In this document: piece after piece, positions 10,298 through 19,069 of the stretch
How the letters are laid out: every line of letters begins with the position of its first letter
Position numbering within the stretch: position 1 is the stretch's first letter
Assembly: GCF_024505185.1 (NCBI RefSeq)
Contig: NZ_JANIBJ010000015.1
Location: 41,644 to 105,643, forward strand
Direction: 5' to 3'
Length of the DNA: 64,000 nucleotides
From: Methylomonas subterranea
Lineage (GTDB): Bacteria; Pseudomonadota; Gammaproteobacteria; Methylococcales; Methylomonadaceae
The notes under the pieces: generated by a model
Told to the model about the DNA's origin: nothing
The model's database searches: none
The model's input: only the letters and a program-made list of their open reading frames with translations
Position numbers and translations under genes: made by a program

Positions 10298-11599
10298 TCA
10301 TTGAATCACAGGCACACTGACCATATTCGGACGATATCCGGCAACCAAGGGCGCCGTGTAGTTGATGGTTTTGGTTTGATCCGACGCTTTGGAATTGCCT
10401 TCCGCAAATCCGCAAGGCGTGCCCGCGCATTGGGTCGTCAAAGTCGGGCTTGAAAACAGCATCACGGAAGGCCCGTAATAACTCATGATGGTACCGAATT
10501 TTCCGCCAACGCCCCACGCATACGAATAGTTGAATTTACCGGCAAAGCTACTGTATTCGCGGTCATGCACGTTACCGAGGTTATGGCCGATTTCGTGGGT
10601 AAAGGTATTGGTACCGCAATAATAATTAGACTTAGCATCCCTGGAATAACCGTCTCCGACGGTACCGAAGCCCCAATTGGCGTTGGCGTTGCCGCCGTTG
10701 GCAAAACCCACGTAAGCCGTGCCGCAGCTACCGGCGGTTTGGGCATATAAGGGCCTGAACAGTACCACCAGATCCGCGCCGTATTGGTTGCGAAGAGCGG
10801 CGGTGCCGGCAAAGGCCCCGACATCGCTGGCCAAATCCGCCAAGGCCTGTGAATTAGCGCTATTTTCCACATAGTTGGTGGGTCTGGCATGGACCAAGCG
10901 CAAACGCATATTGATGCCGGAATCCTTATAGGCCTGATTGGACACGTCCACCAGATATTGGATACGCTGCTTGGCGTAACTCGCGGTCTGATTGACCGTG
11001 GTATACAAAACCATCAGATCAACCTCCGCAATCGCCGAAACCGCCGCGGCAGTGTTAATGGCGGGCATCGGGCTGATGTTTTTGGCCGCATAAACCGCTT
11101 CGGCTTTTTTGGCGTTGGCCTCGGCCGCTTTGGCCTGAGCGGCTTTCTTGGTGTAGGCGGCTTTGGAAGCCGCCACGGTTTTATTGGCGGCTTGATAAGC
11201 AGTGTTCGCCAATTTGATCTGCCGAGCAAGATTGCTCAGTACCGAACGCAATTCGGTAACGGCGCCGGCCAATTGTGCATCCTTGGGAGATTTTTTAAGC
11301 GCGGATAAAGCTACATTAAACTGAGTTACCGTATTTTTCGAGCGCGCCAGCCATTCGCCCAGCTGCAGTTTGGCGGCTTCGACCCGCGCCAAATTTTGCT
11401 GATACCGAGAGTAAAGCGTTTCGGCCTCCCTGGCCAGTGCATCCGCAGTTGCCCTGGCTTTTTCCGCCGCTTGTTGCAATTTAGAAACTACACCGCCCAT
11501 TTGCAAGCCATTATCCATTGAGGCCAAACTTTCCGGCGCGCCCTCGACCTCATCGTGATCGTATCCGGCGGAAGCCAGGCCCGATTTGCCGATATCCAC
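10298..11599 (-). CDS. M12-type zinc metalloprotease, catalytic part (downstream piece of a frameshifted gene)
   Basis: Contains the metzincin zinc site HEIGHNLGNVHD (His335, Glu336, His339, His345 in this piece) and a Met-turn IMSY (Met372), typical of reprolysin-like bacterial secreted proteases. Residues 35-175 are an Ala/Lys-rich helical, probably coiled-coil stretch that the family normally lacks. The frame has no proper start: it opens at a GTG (11599) in the middle of homology to the propeptide, and the upstream piece on the same strand ends in an unrelated tail. One missing base near 11615-11630 would join both pieces into one secreted protease of about 670 residues. Confidence 0.8.
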   Translation of the reverse strand: MDIGKSGLASAGYDHDEVEGAPESLASMDNGLQMGGVVSKLQQAAEKARATADALAREAETLYSRYQQNLARVEAAKLQLGEWLARSKNTVTQFNVALSALKKSPKDAQLAGAVTELRSVLSNLARQIKLANTAYQAANKTVAASKAAYTKKAAQAKAAEANAKKAEAVYAAKNISPMPAINTAAAVSAIAEVDLMVLYTTVNQTASYAKQRIQYLVDVSNQAYKDSGINMRLRLVHARPTNYVENSANSQALADLASDVGAFAGTAALRNQYGADLVVLFRPLYAQTAGSCGTAYVGFANGGNANANWGFGTVGDGYSRDAKSNYYCGTNTFTHEIGHNLGNVHDREYSSFAGKFNYSYAWGVGGKFGTIMSYYGPSVMLFSSPTLTTQCAGTPCGFAEGNSKASDQTKTINYTAPLVAGYRPNMVSVPVIQ

Positions 11600-12321
11600 A
11601 ATAACCGTCCGGCCGTCGACTGTTCTATGTTATACGCGCCGTCCGGCGTATACACATTGCCGATCACACCTGCTTCGCCTTGCGAAAGATAAATTCTGTA
11701 TCCCCGGCCCTCGTCGTTTAGATAACCCACCCAGGTTGAACTGCCGTCGCCATGCTCAATCCGGTTGTCATGTTTGACCTTATATTGCCCAATAGGAAGA
11801 TCAAGCGTTAATTCGCCGCCAAGCGCAATATTGTTCAACTCATCCATGGGCAGGGTGACATTGAATACGGAACCGGCATTAAAGTGCTTATATCGCCGGG
11901 GTATTTTACCGGCGTAATCGGGCGCCACCACTATCAATTCATCATCCCCGTCCGGCAGGACCTGCCGCCGGTTTCCGCTACCATGCCTGCCGCTGACCAG
12001 AACCGTTTTTATCTGATTGTTTTCGGTTTCAACGGTGAAATTATACGCTTGTAATAATTGGCCGATCGCGGCACTCCAGTCGTCGGCCGCCAATTTTTGA
12101 TCGACCATATCGTGCTCGATATCCGCGCTGATTTTAAAAACAATACCGCTACGATTGGCCAAGCGATTGGTAGCTTCCAGCAGGGTTTTATTTTTTATTA
12201 CGTGGTAAATGTTGCGAGGCTGTTCTTTAATCAGCGGCGTTTCCGCTTCGGCCATGATATCGGCGGCAAACAATACCACGGCTACGGCGAACGCAATTTT
12301 TATGTTTTTGTGAAGAGTCAT
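11488..12321 (-). CDS. Secretion signal, STN-like and propeptide part of the frameshifted metalloprotease
   Basis: The start at 12321 has an AAGG site 7 bases upstream and gives a clean signal peptide ending ADIMAEA. Residues 30-110 look like an STN-type short domain (secretin/TonB N terminus). After it comes a propeptide-like part with WVGYLNDEGRGYRIYLS and VYTPDGAYNIEQ, which is where M12 bacterial proteases run into their catalytic region. The last 40 or so residues, from about 11625 down, overlap the protease frame and look non-coding. Best read as the first half of a single gene. Confidence 0.7.
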   Translation of the reverse strand: MTLHKNIKIAFAVAVVLFAADIMAEAETPLIKEQPRNIYHVIKNKTLLEATNRLANRSGIVFKISADIEHDMVDQKLAADDWSAAIGQLLQAYNFTVETENNQIKTVLVSGRHGSGNRRQVLPDGDDELIVVAPDYAGKIPRRYKHFNAGSVFNVTLPMDELNNIALGGELTLDLPIGQYKVKHDNRIEHGDGSSTWVGYLNDEGRGYRIYLSQGEAGVIGNVYTPDGAYNIEQSTAGRLLWISANRAWLPPDTITMRSRARRKVWPQWIMACKWAV

Positions 12322-12543
12322 ATCGGTCACCTTATTGAAAAAGCCCCACGTTAAGCACACCAACCGATCCAACTTACCGGGACCAAAATATTGAGGAACA
12401 ATCTAACAGGACCAAAACAAATAACAGTGACCCACTCAGCTATTTATCGAAAAAAAAGCCAGCGAAAATGCTCGCCCCCCTTTTTTTTAATAGCGAGATG
12501 CACCTTGGCAAGCCTCATGAGCTAGCCAAGGCTTATACATTGA

Positions 12544-13659
12544 TTAAAAAACCGTTCTTTCCACTAACCAATAACATCCCATCAGACTGACAGCGATCGA
12601 GCAGCCCCGTAAAAACCTATCGGCAATACGAACATTGTTATTCAGCCACCAAATCAACGGCAACACCAGGCTGGCAACTGCGATTTGCCCACTCTCTATA
12701 CCTAGATTAAAGGACAGTAGCGGCAACAGAATGCCGGTATCGCCGGAGGAAATATCCATTTCCTTCAACACCCCGGCAAATCCGAAACCATGAATCAAGC
12801 CGAAGCCGAAGGTCAACCAATGACGGCCCTTGGGGTGCTCGCCGCGAATAAGGTTTTCGATCCCGACATAAATAATGGTGGCGGCTATGAATGGCTCGAC
12901 AAAACTGCTGGGCAACTCGACCAGATTGAGTCCGGCCAAGGCCAGGGTCAGCGAATGGGCCAGGGTAAAGAAGGTAATGATTTTTACCGCCGGCCAGAAA
13001 CTGTGGGTGACCACTAATAAAGCCAGCAAAAACAACAGATGATCATAGCCTGTGACGATGTGCTCAATGCCCAGTTTAAAAAAATCGCTGAAAGTGTTGA
13101 ACAAGGCGGACGCAGAAGCCCGCGCCTCCCCGCTTGCCGGATCGCCCAGCGAAAGACCCAGCCTATCGTCCTGTCTGGTCAGCATTTTTTCCGCCAGCGC
13201 CTTGCCGCTGGCATCCCTGACCGTCAGATACTGTTGATGGCCCTCCGGCAATTGCATCAACAAACCGGATTGCACCGACAACTGCTGTTTCGCCGCGACA
13301 GGATAATGGAATTCGGCACGGGCATTGTTCTGACCGTCGAACTCGACCAACCCAGGCCCGGCCGGCGCAATGTCCGCGCCGTCCAACGAAATGCGCAGTT
13401 GCCCGGCCAGCAGTCGGGCAATAGCGGGCTTGGCGGCTTCGCGTTCGCCGTCGGTAACCTCGGCATCCAAATCGCTATCCATGGGCGAAAAAGCTTCGAT
13501 GTCCTGCAAGGCAAAGGTCACTTTGACATCGAGCCGATCCGGGTTTACCAGCACATCCAGCGAACTCAAACCGGGTGCGTGCGCCCAAACCGAGGCGGTA
13601 GCCAACAACAAAAGCGCCGCCAGCAACACTCTGCCGTAAGCGGTACCGATAAATCCCAT
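12544..13659 (-). CDS. HupE/UreJ-2 family membrane protein
   Basis: 371 residues from the ATG at 13659, chosen because it has an AAGG site and does not overlap the upstream receptor gene; the frame itself is open to 13908. There is a signal peptide (ending VWAHA), a periplasmic beta-rich half (residues 25-195), then six or so membrane helices with HIVTGYDHLLFLLALL, FTLAHSLTL and FGLIHGFGFAG, the conserved His motifs of the family. Homologues are thought to act in metal (nickel/cobalt) or related transport; substrate is inferred only. It follows the TonB receptor by 10 bases. Confidence 0.82.
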   Translation of the reverse strand: MGFIGTAYGRVLLAALLLLATASVWAHAPGLSSLDVLVNPDRLDVKVTFALQDIEAFSPMDSDLDAEVTDGEREAAKPAIARLLAGQLRISLDGADIAPAGPGLVEFDGQNNARAEFHYPVAAKQQLSVQSGLLMQLPEGHQQYLTVRDASGKALAEKMLTRQDDRLGLSLGDPASGEARASASALFNTFSDFFKLGIEHIVTGYDHLLFLLALLVVTHSFWPAVKIITFFTLAHSLTLALAGLNLVELPSSFVEPFIAATIIYVGIENLIRGEHPKGRHWLTFGFGLIHGFGFAGVLKEMDISSGDTGILLPLLSFNLGIESGQIAVASLVLPLIWWLNNNVRIADRFLRGCSIAVSLMGCYWLVERTVF

Positions 13660-13669
13660 CTGCTTGACC

Positions 13670-15796
13670 TTAAAAATTAATCGTAATAGTGCCGCGCACC
13701 ATGCGGGGCTCGACCGGATGCCGCAACAAGCCGTTGCTATCTCCGGTATCCACACCACCATAGTTGTAAGCATAGGCATAAGCAATATCGCTGCTTTGCG
13801 AACCCAGTATATTGAAAACGTCGATCTGCAACTTGTATTGCTTTTGCTTGTAACCGGCCCCCAGGTTGACGATATTGGTGTCGCCGGACCAAAACTCGCC
13901 CTGTTCATCCAAAGGCACGTGGCCGAAGTGACGGAAGCGCAAGGTGCCGAACAAGCCGTTCGGCGCGATCAGGGTGGCGCCGGCACTGACGACACGTCCC
14001 ACCGAATTCGGCACGTAATCACCCGTATCGCTGAATTTTGCCGTAGTCAGCGCGTAATCCGCATCCAAAATCAACCAATCCGTGGGTTTATAGTAGTTGG
14101 TAAACTCCAGACCGTACCGGTCAGACATACCGTTCACTTCCGTGGTGCCTTCATCGCCGACGAATACCAGTTCCTGGCTGCTTTGCAACCACCAGGCCGC
14201 GACGGTGCTGTTCAAGCCGGGGATAAAGTTGCTGCGTAAACCGACCTCGCCGCCTCGGGTCCAGGCCGCCGGGTCTATTCTATCGACAGGCATGCCCAAC
14301 TCATTGACGGCCGGACTACCGTCCGTCGGATTGAAGCGCAGCGTGGTGCCGCGGGCATCGTTGGAATGATGCCCATAACCCGCATTGACAAAAAACTCGC
14401 TGTCATACCAAGGGCCCAGAATCAAACCCACTTTCGGACTCAGCATCACCTTTGCCCGGGTACCGGAATTGGCCGCATTCACCTCGGAGCTGTTTATGCC
14501 GGTCTCCCTGACCCTGACATCGTTATTGATGAAATCCGCCCGAAACCCCGCAATGGTGCGCACTTTGTCGTGCCAATGCGTGTGGTTTTTGAAATAAGCG
14601 CCTATGGTCGTTACCCCGATATCGCTGTTGCTGACGGTATTTAGAATTTGCCGCGCCTGGGTTTCGTACAAGCCCAAGCCCATGATTTGATCGTGGCGGA
14701 ACTGCAAGCCGACGCTGTTATCCATTTCAAAGCCGAACAGTTTGTTGTAGCGGGTATGTTCGACATTGGCCCCCGTCTGAACCCGTCGCTCGGTTTGCAG
14801 AATCTGGTCGCCCTCCGGTCCGCGGGTAAAACCGCTGAAGTTGGAGTACAAATTCAGATCGGTATACAGCGCATAGATATTGGCGTCGTTTCTCCAGTTA
14901 CTGCCGGTTTGCCAGAGGTTGCTGGACAAACTGTAACGGTTGCTCTCGCCACCGTCGGTCGGATCCATGCTGCCGTAGAGCCCCAAAGCACCGCTGGCGA
15001 TGGCCGATTGCGGAATCTGGTTAGTCGCGGTCCAGCTGTTGGAATAAGCCTTGCCGTTGATCGACATGCCCCAGTCATGCCTATCCAGGGTGTACTTCAA
15101 CATGCCGTTGAAACGCTTGGTATCTTCCGGCACTTGCCAAACGCCGTTATAAAGATTGAATTCACCGGCGTACAGCAAGTCGCCGTCGCCGACTTTATTG
15201 GAATTAGCCGCCAGAGTCCTGTAATAATCGTATTCGCCGGCGGTAAACTTGACCAGACCTTCCTTCAACCTGCTCATGGTTTGCATCTTGGCGTAACCCG
15301 CCGAAGCAAAGTCGCCGATTTCGGCGTAATACGGCCCCTTGCCGTACTCGACTTTCTCGACCAGCTCGGGAATGATGCTGTTTAAGTCCATGTAACCTTG
15401 ACCATGCGCATGAGTGGTCATATTCATCGGAATTCCATCCACGAAAGTCGTGAAATCGGTACCGTGGTCCAGGTTAAACCCGCGCAAAAAATACTGATTG
15501 GCCTTGCCGGAACCGCTATGCTGGGTTGCTACCGCGCCCGGCACCACTTCTATCAACTCGCCGTTACGCGACAACGGCCGGTACTCGAATTGCTTCTGGC
15601 TCACCTCGCCCTGTGAAGCCGCCTCGGCAATGCCGATCAGATCCTTGCCGCGACCGTCTTCCTCCACTTCCACCGTGTCCAATTCGTCCGGCAACGAGTG
15701 AGCATGAACAGGAAAACCGCTCAAGCCCAGAGCGATGCCCAAGCCGAGCGATAAGGGCTTAAGGATAAATTTTTTGGTTTGGTATGGAACAGTCAT
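13670..15796 (-). CDS. TonB-dependent outer-membrane receptor
   Basis: 708 residues with a signal peptide (ending HAHS), a likely TonB box at residues 40-45 (DTVEVE), a plug domain (RNGELIEVVPG, FLRGFNLDHGTDFTTFVDGIP, VEYGKGPYYAE) and a long beta-barrel ending in an aromatic residue (TITINF). The His-containing loop NMTTHAHGQGYMD in the plug could bind metal. It lies between two HupE/UreJ-type genes on the same strand, so I infer energised uptake of a metal or metal chelate. Start has a GGGAG site 8 bases upstream. Confidence 0.9.
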   Translation of the reverse strand: MTVPYQTKKFILKPLSLGLGIALGLSGFPVHAHSLPDELDTVEVEEDGRGKDLIGIAEAASQGEVSQKQFEYRPLSRNGELIEVVPGAVATQHSGSGKANQYFLRGFNLDHGTDFTTFVDGIPMNMTTHAHGQGYMDLNSIIPELVEKVEYGKGPYYAEIGDFASAGYAKMQTMSRLKEGLVKFTAGEYDYYRTLAANSNKVGDGDLLYAGEFNLYNGVWQVPEDTKRFNGMLKYTLDRHDWGMSINGKAYSNSWTATNQIPQSAIASGALGLYGSMDPTDGGESNRYSLSSNLWQTGSNWRNDANIYALYTDLNLYSNFSGFTRGPEGDQILQTERRVQTGANVEHTRYNKLFGFEMDNSVGLQFRHDQIMGLGLYETQARQILNTVSNSDIGVTTIGAYFKNHTHWHDKVRTIAGFRADFINNDVRVRETGINSSEVNAANSGTRAKVMLSPKVGLILGPWYDSEFFVNAGYGHHSNDARGTTLRFNPTDGSPAVNELGMPVDRIDPAAWTRGGEVGLRSNFIPGLNSTVAAWWLQSSQELVFVGDEGTTEVNGMSDRYGLEFTNYYKPTDWLILDADYALTTAKFSDTGDYVPNSVGRVVSAGATLIAPNGLFGTLRFRHFGHVPLDEQGEFWSGDTNIVNLGAGYKQKQYKLQIDVFNILGSQSSDIAYAYAYNYGGVDTGDSNGLLRHPVEPRMVRGTITINF

Positions 15797-15870
15797 TGCG
15801 TCTCCCGCATTTCAATGCAATCTTGGTAAGTTATTGTTTTTATGAATTTGTCTTAAGTTTCCAGATAAGC

Positions 15871-17163
15871 TTAAGCCGACGATTCGAAGCACCGGCCACC
15901 GGTGTCCGGCCGCTTGCCGGCCAAACCGGCGACAGTAGAGCCCCGGTTTTTCGATGGCTTCTCGGGCCGAAGAAGGAACATGAAGAACACCATCGATCCT
16001 GGAATGGCTGAACCAGCAAGTCTTGAACCTGGAGTCGGCTCATGCGTAAGGTTTAGCCGACCGGATTTGCAGTGGCTATGGACTTTAATGGAAACGGGGA
16101 GCGCCGGAAGAACAGGCTCTTCGATGCGGGAATGCGGAAAATGGCCGAGCGGGAAAATTTCGTGCGAGAGATGCATAATGGCAAGCGGCGGCGAAGTCAG
16201 ACCGACACCGTTGCTGAGCGAACGCTTTCCGGGGGTCTGGTTAATGTCCGGAAAATGGCGTTTGAAGCCCAGGCTTAGCGGCGGATTACAGTCATGTCTC
16301 GATATGGCTGCGTCGCGCCGGAAGCAGACGGATGCGGGTTTTTCCATGGCCCAGACCGCCGCCCCGGCAAACATTTGGCTTTTCGCGGTTTGCTTTAATG
16401 GCGCGACCTGCGCAAACTCCGGCGAGACAAATCGGCCGGCCGTTGTCTCGATGAAGCCCAAAATACCGCCCGCGGGATCGGAGCGACTTTCCGCCGGCAA
16501 TGCGTTATAAACTTTCACCAATCCCACTTGCGCGGCATCTCTAGTCTCTTCGCCATCGACGGCCTGGGCGATGGCCGCGCTGGAAAAGCAAACGGTCAAC
16601 AAGCAGGTAAGGCTGAAAACCGCCAATTTTGCCACCAGGATACCGGCACCGTGCAACAACAAAGTGGACAGCACAAAACCGGCGGTATAAGACATTAAGC
16701 TGGCGGAAGTGGAAATTTCCTGTCCATGGGCGAATCCATGAAAAAAGGCGAAAAATGCCACAATCAAGACATTGATCTTGGCGCTGAAACGCACTTTATG
16801 GGCAATCAACAGGCTGAATACCGCGCAAGACAACAGAATGATGCCTTCCAGACTGGGAATGGACCAGCCGGCCGCCCCGGCCAAGCCGCCCAGGCTCATC
16901 ACGCCGACAAAGGCCAACGGCAACACCCAGATCGCCTTGCCGCGCAACTGGGCCGCCCAGATTCCGACCGCCAGCATGGTCAACAAATGGTCCCAACCCA
17001 TCAACGGATGGCTAAAGCCGTGACTCAAGCCGATGAAGTCGAAATTGAAGAATTGCTTGCTCAAAAAAGCCAGCAACAGCAGGGGCTGAATGCAAAAAGA
17101 CAGCAGCAGCCTGCTCGGGCCAAAGCCTGAGTCGGGTGATATGCCGGTATGCTTCGCTTGCAT
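15871..17163 (-). CDS. HupE/UreJ family membrane protein with an unusual C-terminal extension
   Basis: The first 215 residues are a normal HupE/UreJ protein: HGFSHPLMGWDHLLTMLAVGIWAA (abridged here as the H-P-x-x-G-x-D-H signature), FFHGFAHG, and about six hydrophobic helices ending near AAIAQA. The family is associated with nickel or cobalt entry. The open frame then continues about 215 residues with no recognisable domain and with Cys, Pro and His use unlike the front half. That tail may be untranslated sequence lying before the TonB receptor, or the result of a frameshift. The upstream gap holds a perfect palindrome. Confidence 0.65.
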   Translation of the reverse strand: MQAKHTGISPDSGFGPSRLLLSFCIQPLLLLAFLSKQFFNFDFIGLSHGFSHPLMGWDHLLTMLAVGIWAAQLRGKAIWVLPLAFVGVMSLGGLAGAAGWSIPSLEGIILLSCAVFSLLIAHKVRFSAKINVLIVAFFAFFHGFAHGQEISTSASLMSYTAGFVLSTLLLHGAGILVAKLAVFSLTCLLTVCFSSAAIAQAVDGEETRDAAQVGLVKVYNALPAESRSDPAGGILGFIETTAGRFVSPEFAQVAPLKQTAKSQMFAGAAVWAMEKPASVCFRRDAAISRHDCNPPLSLGFKRHFPDINQTPGKRSLSNGVGLTSPPLAIMHLSHEIFPLGHFPHSRIEEPVLPALPVSIKVHSHCKSGRLNLTHEPTPGSRLAGSAIPGSMVFFMFLLRPEKPSKNRGSTVAGLAGKRPDTGGRCFESSA

Positions 17164-17247
17164 GACTGATTAAAAAACTGGATTAAGCCGCGTTGAAATA
17201 AACATAGGTGTATTCGAAAAACGCCCATACAGATCGGCTTTAGGGTT

Positions 17248-17272
17248 CCGCTTATCGCTGGTCGATAAGCGG
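17248..17272. promoter_or_regulatory. Perfect 10-5-10 inverted repeat upstream of the HupE-like gene
   Basis: CCGCTTATCG, five bases, then the exact inverse CGATAAGCGG. It sits 85 bases before the start of the HupE-type gene, in a 212-base gap with no T-tract, so a regulator-binding site (for example for a metal-responsive dimer) is more likely than a terminator. This is inference from symmetry and position only. Confidence 0.4.
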
Positions 17273-17375
17273 TCGCTAAAACGGGGGCAGATGATAACGC
17301 AAAATATCCACCGATAATAATTTTGTTGCCGCAAACCGTCCCCAGACGGCCGCGCGCGAAAGCCAAACCGCCCGT

Positions 17376-17822
17376 CTAGCGCCGCGCCTTGAAGAAATCC
17401 GTCAACAACTCGGCGCAGTTGCCTTGCAACACGCCACCCAGCCAGTCGATTTTATGATTCAAAAACGCCGCGTCACTAAGTTGCAAGGCATGGCATACCG
17501 CGCCGCGCTTGGGATCGTAAGCGCCGAACACCAGACGTTTGACCCTTGCGTGGGCGATGGCGCCCATGCACATCACACAGGGCTCCAGGGTCACATATAA
17601 CGTGGTATCGACTAGCCGGTAGTTTTGCAGAGCCAACCCGGCTTTGCGCAAGGCTTGGAGTTCCGCGTGAGCACTGGGATCGTGCAGTTGTATCGGCTGG
17701 TTCCAGCCTTCCGCGATACTACGCCCGTCCCGCACCAGCACCGCGCCCACCGGCACTTCGCCCTGCTGTTCCGCCCGCTGCGCCAACCGTAGCGCATGCC
17801 ACATCCAATCCTCGTCCGTCAT
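17376..17822 (-). CDS. tadA: tRNA-specific adenosine deaminase TadA
   Basis: Makes inosine at the wobble base of tRNA-Arg(ACG). It has the zinc deaminase signature HAELQAL with the catalytic Glu, and PCVMCMGAI with the two Cys ligands. The ATG at 17822 overlaps the TGA of the upstream tsaC gene (ATGA), so the frame upstream to 17861 is not used. It has 148 residues, and both gene products act on tRNA. Confidence 0.95.
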   Translation of the reverse strand: MTDEDWMWHALRLAQRAEQQGEVPVGAVLVRDGRSIAEGWNQPIQLHDPSAHAELQALRKAGLALQNYRLVDTTLYVTLEPCVMCMGAIAHARVKRLVFGAYDPKRGAVCHALQLSDAAFLNHKIDWLGGVLQGNCAELLTDFFKARR

Positions 17823-18787
17823 AACGTGGCTTTGCCCAACCTGTCGTTCACCGCCGCCCATGCTTCCAGCGCCGGCGGCTGTTCCACCAAAATGCTGTCC
17901 AAACCAAAACTGTCCAGTTTGCGCAAGGCGCTATACAGTGCGGTTTCGTATTCTTCCGCCTTGTCGGGCAAATGCAGCAAATGTTCGCAAGGCAATGTCG
18001 ACAATTCCGGGCTGAACGCCAACACCCCCACCTGCTTGCCCTGGCCGCATAGCCGGTCGAACTCACTCAACAACGCGCCTGACTCGCACAAATAAGCCGG
18101 CGTAACAGGCGCGTAATGCGCCGCCAGCATGCCGGGGGCGCGGATTTTGTGCTGGGATTTCAGCGAAACCGGTATTTGCAATATCTCTTCCAGCTGGCCG
18201 CGGGTAATCCGGCCGGGCCGCAAGATGGTCGGCCGGCTGTCGGTCAAATCGATAATGGTCGACTCCAGACCCACGCTGCACGGCCCGCCATCCAGGATGC
18301 AATCGACCGCGTCGCCCAACTCGTCCGCCACATGCCGCGCCAGCGTCGGGCTGATACGGCCGAAGCGATTGGCGGACGGCGCGGCAATACCGCCGCCGAA
18401 CACTCGCAACAACCACAAGGCCACCGGATTGTTCGGTACCCGCAACGCCACGGTGTCCTGCCCACCGGTAACAGCCGACGGCACCGCGGCTTTTTTGCGT
18501 AGCACCATGGTCAACGGCCCGGGCCAAAATTCGCTGGCCAGTTTCCAGGCACTCTCCGGTATATCGATGGCCCAATCTTTTATCTGCGGCGCATACGCCA
18601 AATGCACGATCAAGGGATGATCCGCCGGCCGGCCCTTGGCGGCAAAGATTTTCGCCACCGCCTCCGGGTTTGAGGCATCCGCGCCGAGGCCGTAAACGGT
18701 TTCGGTGGGTATCGCCACCAATTTGCCTTGCCGCAGCAAAGCGGCAGCCTGTTCGATGGATTGCGGGTTAACGGACGTGGGGGTCAA
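17819..18787 (-). CDS. tsaC: L-threonylcarbamoyladenylate synthase (Sua5 type)
   Basis: Makes threonylcarbamoyl-AMP for the t6A37 modification of ANN-decoding tRNAs. The YrdC core has PTETVYGLGADA, KGRPADHPLIVH, and SANRFGRISPT. After residue 200 comes the Sua5 C-terminal domain with the linker APGMLAAHYAP. The open frame reaches 18928 but the front 47 residues do not look coding; a TTG at 18787 gives 322 residues and a normal start. The stop overlaps the tadA start by 4 bases. Confidence 0.9.
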   Translation of the reverse strand: MTPTSVNPQSIEQAAALLRQGKLVAIPTETVYGLGADASNPEAVAKIFAAKGRPADHPLIVHLAYAPQIKDWAIDIPESAWKLASEFWPGPLTMVLRKKAAVPSAVTGGQDTVALRVPNNPVALWLLRVFGGGIAAPSANRFGRISPTLARHVADELGDAVDCILDGGPCSVGLESTIIDLTDSRPTILRPGRITRGQLEEILQIPVSLKSQHKIRAPGMLAAHYAPVTPAYLCESGALLSEFDRLCGQGKQVGVLAFSPELSTLPCEHLLHLPDKAEEYETALYSALRKLDSFGLDSILVEQPPALEAWAAVNDRLGKATL

Positions 18788-19069
18788 AATGCGGGACTCG
18801 ATGTAAAAGTAAAACCGTATTTTAACCGTTCGCTTTGATTCGAAGGGGGAATATTCAAACCGCGACGGGGATACACGGCCCCACAAATCGACACGAACTT
18901 CTTTACTCCTTCCGATTCCCACAGCCATGTAGGCCGGAATAAGCGATAGCAGTTACCAACGCTTGTAAATTCCCGGCGGCAGCCATTTTTACCGTGACTG
19001 CTTACCGCCACCAACCGATTTTTACCAAGAAGCAACGCCTCATTTCGTTTAGCCCGGCATATCGCCCGC

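Noticed and set aside
13660..13908. 5' extension of the HupE/UreJ-2 gene
   Set aside because: It overlaps the end of the TonB receptor and removes the signal peptide from the N terminus.
15850..16300. Cobalamin riboswitch before the TonB receptor
   Set aside because: A GCCACTGCAAATCCGG stretch on the minus strand is reminiscent, but the AAAGGGAA core, the CCCGCAACTGT stretch and a normal B12-box are missing.
18788..18928. N-terminal extension of the Sua5-type protein
   Set aside because: The extra 47 residues do not resemble the family and a TTG gives the usual start.
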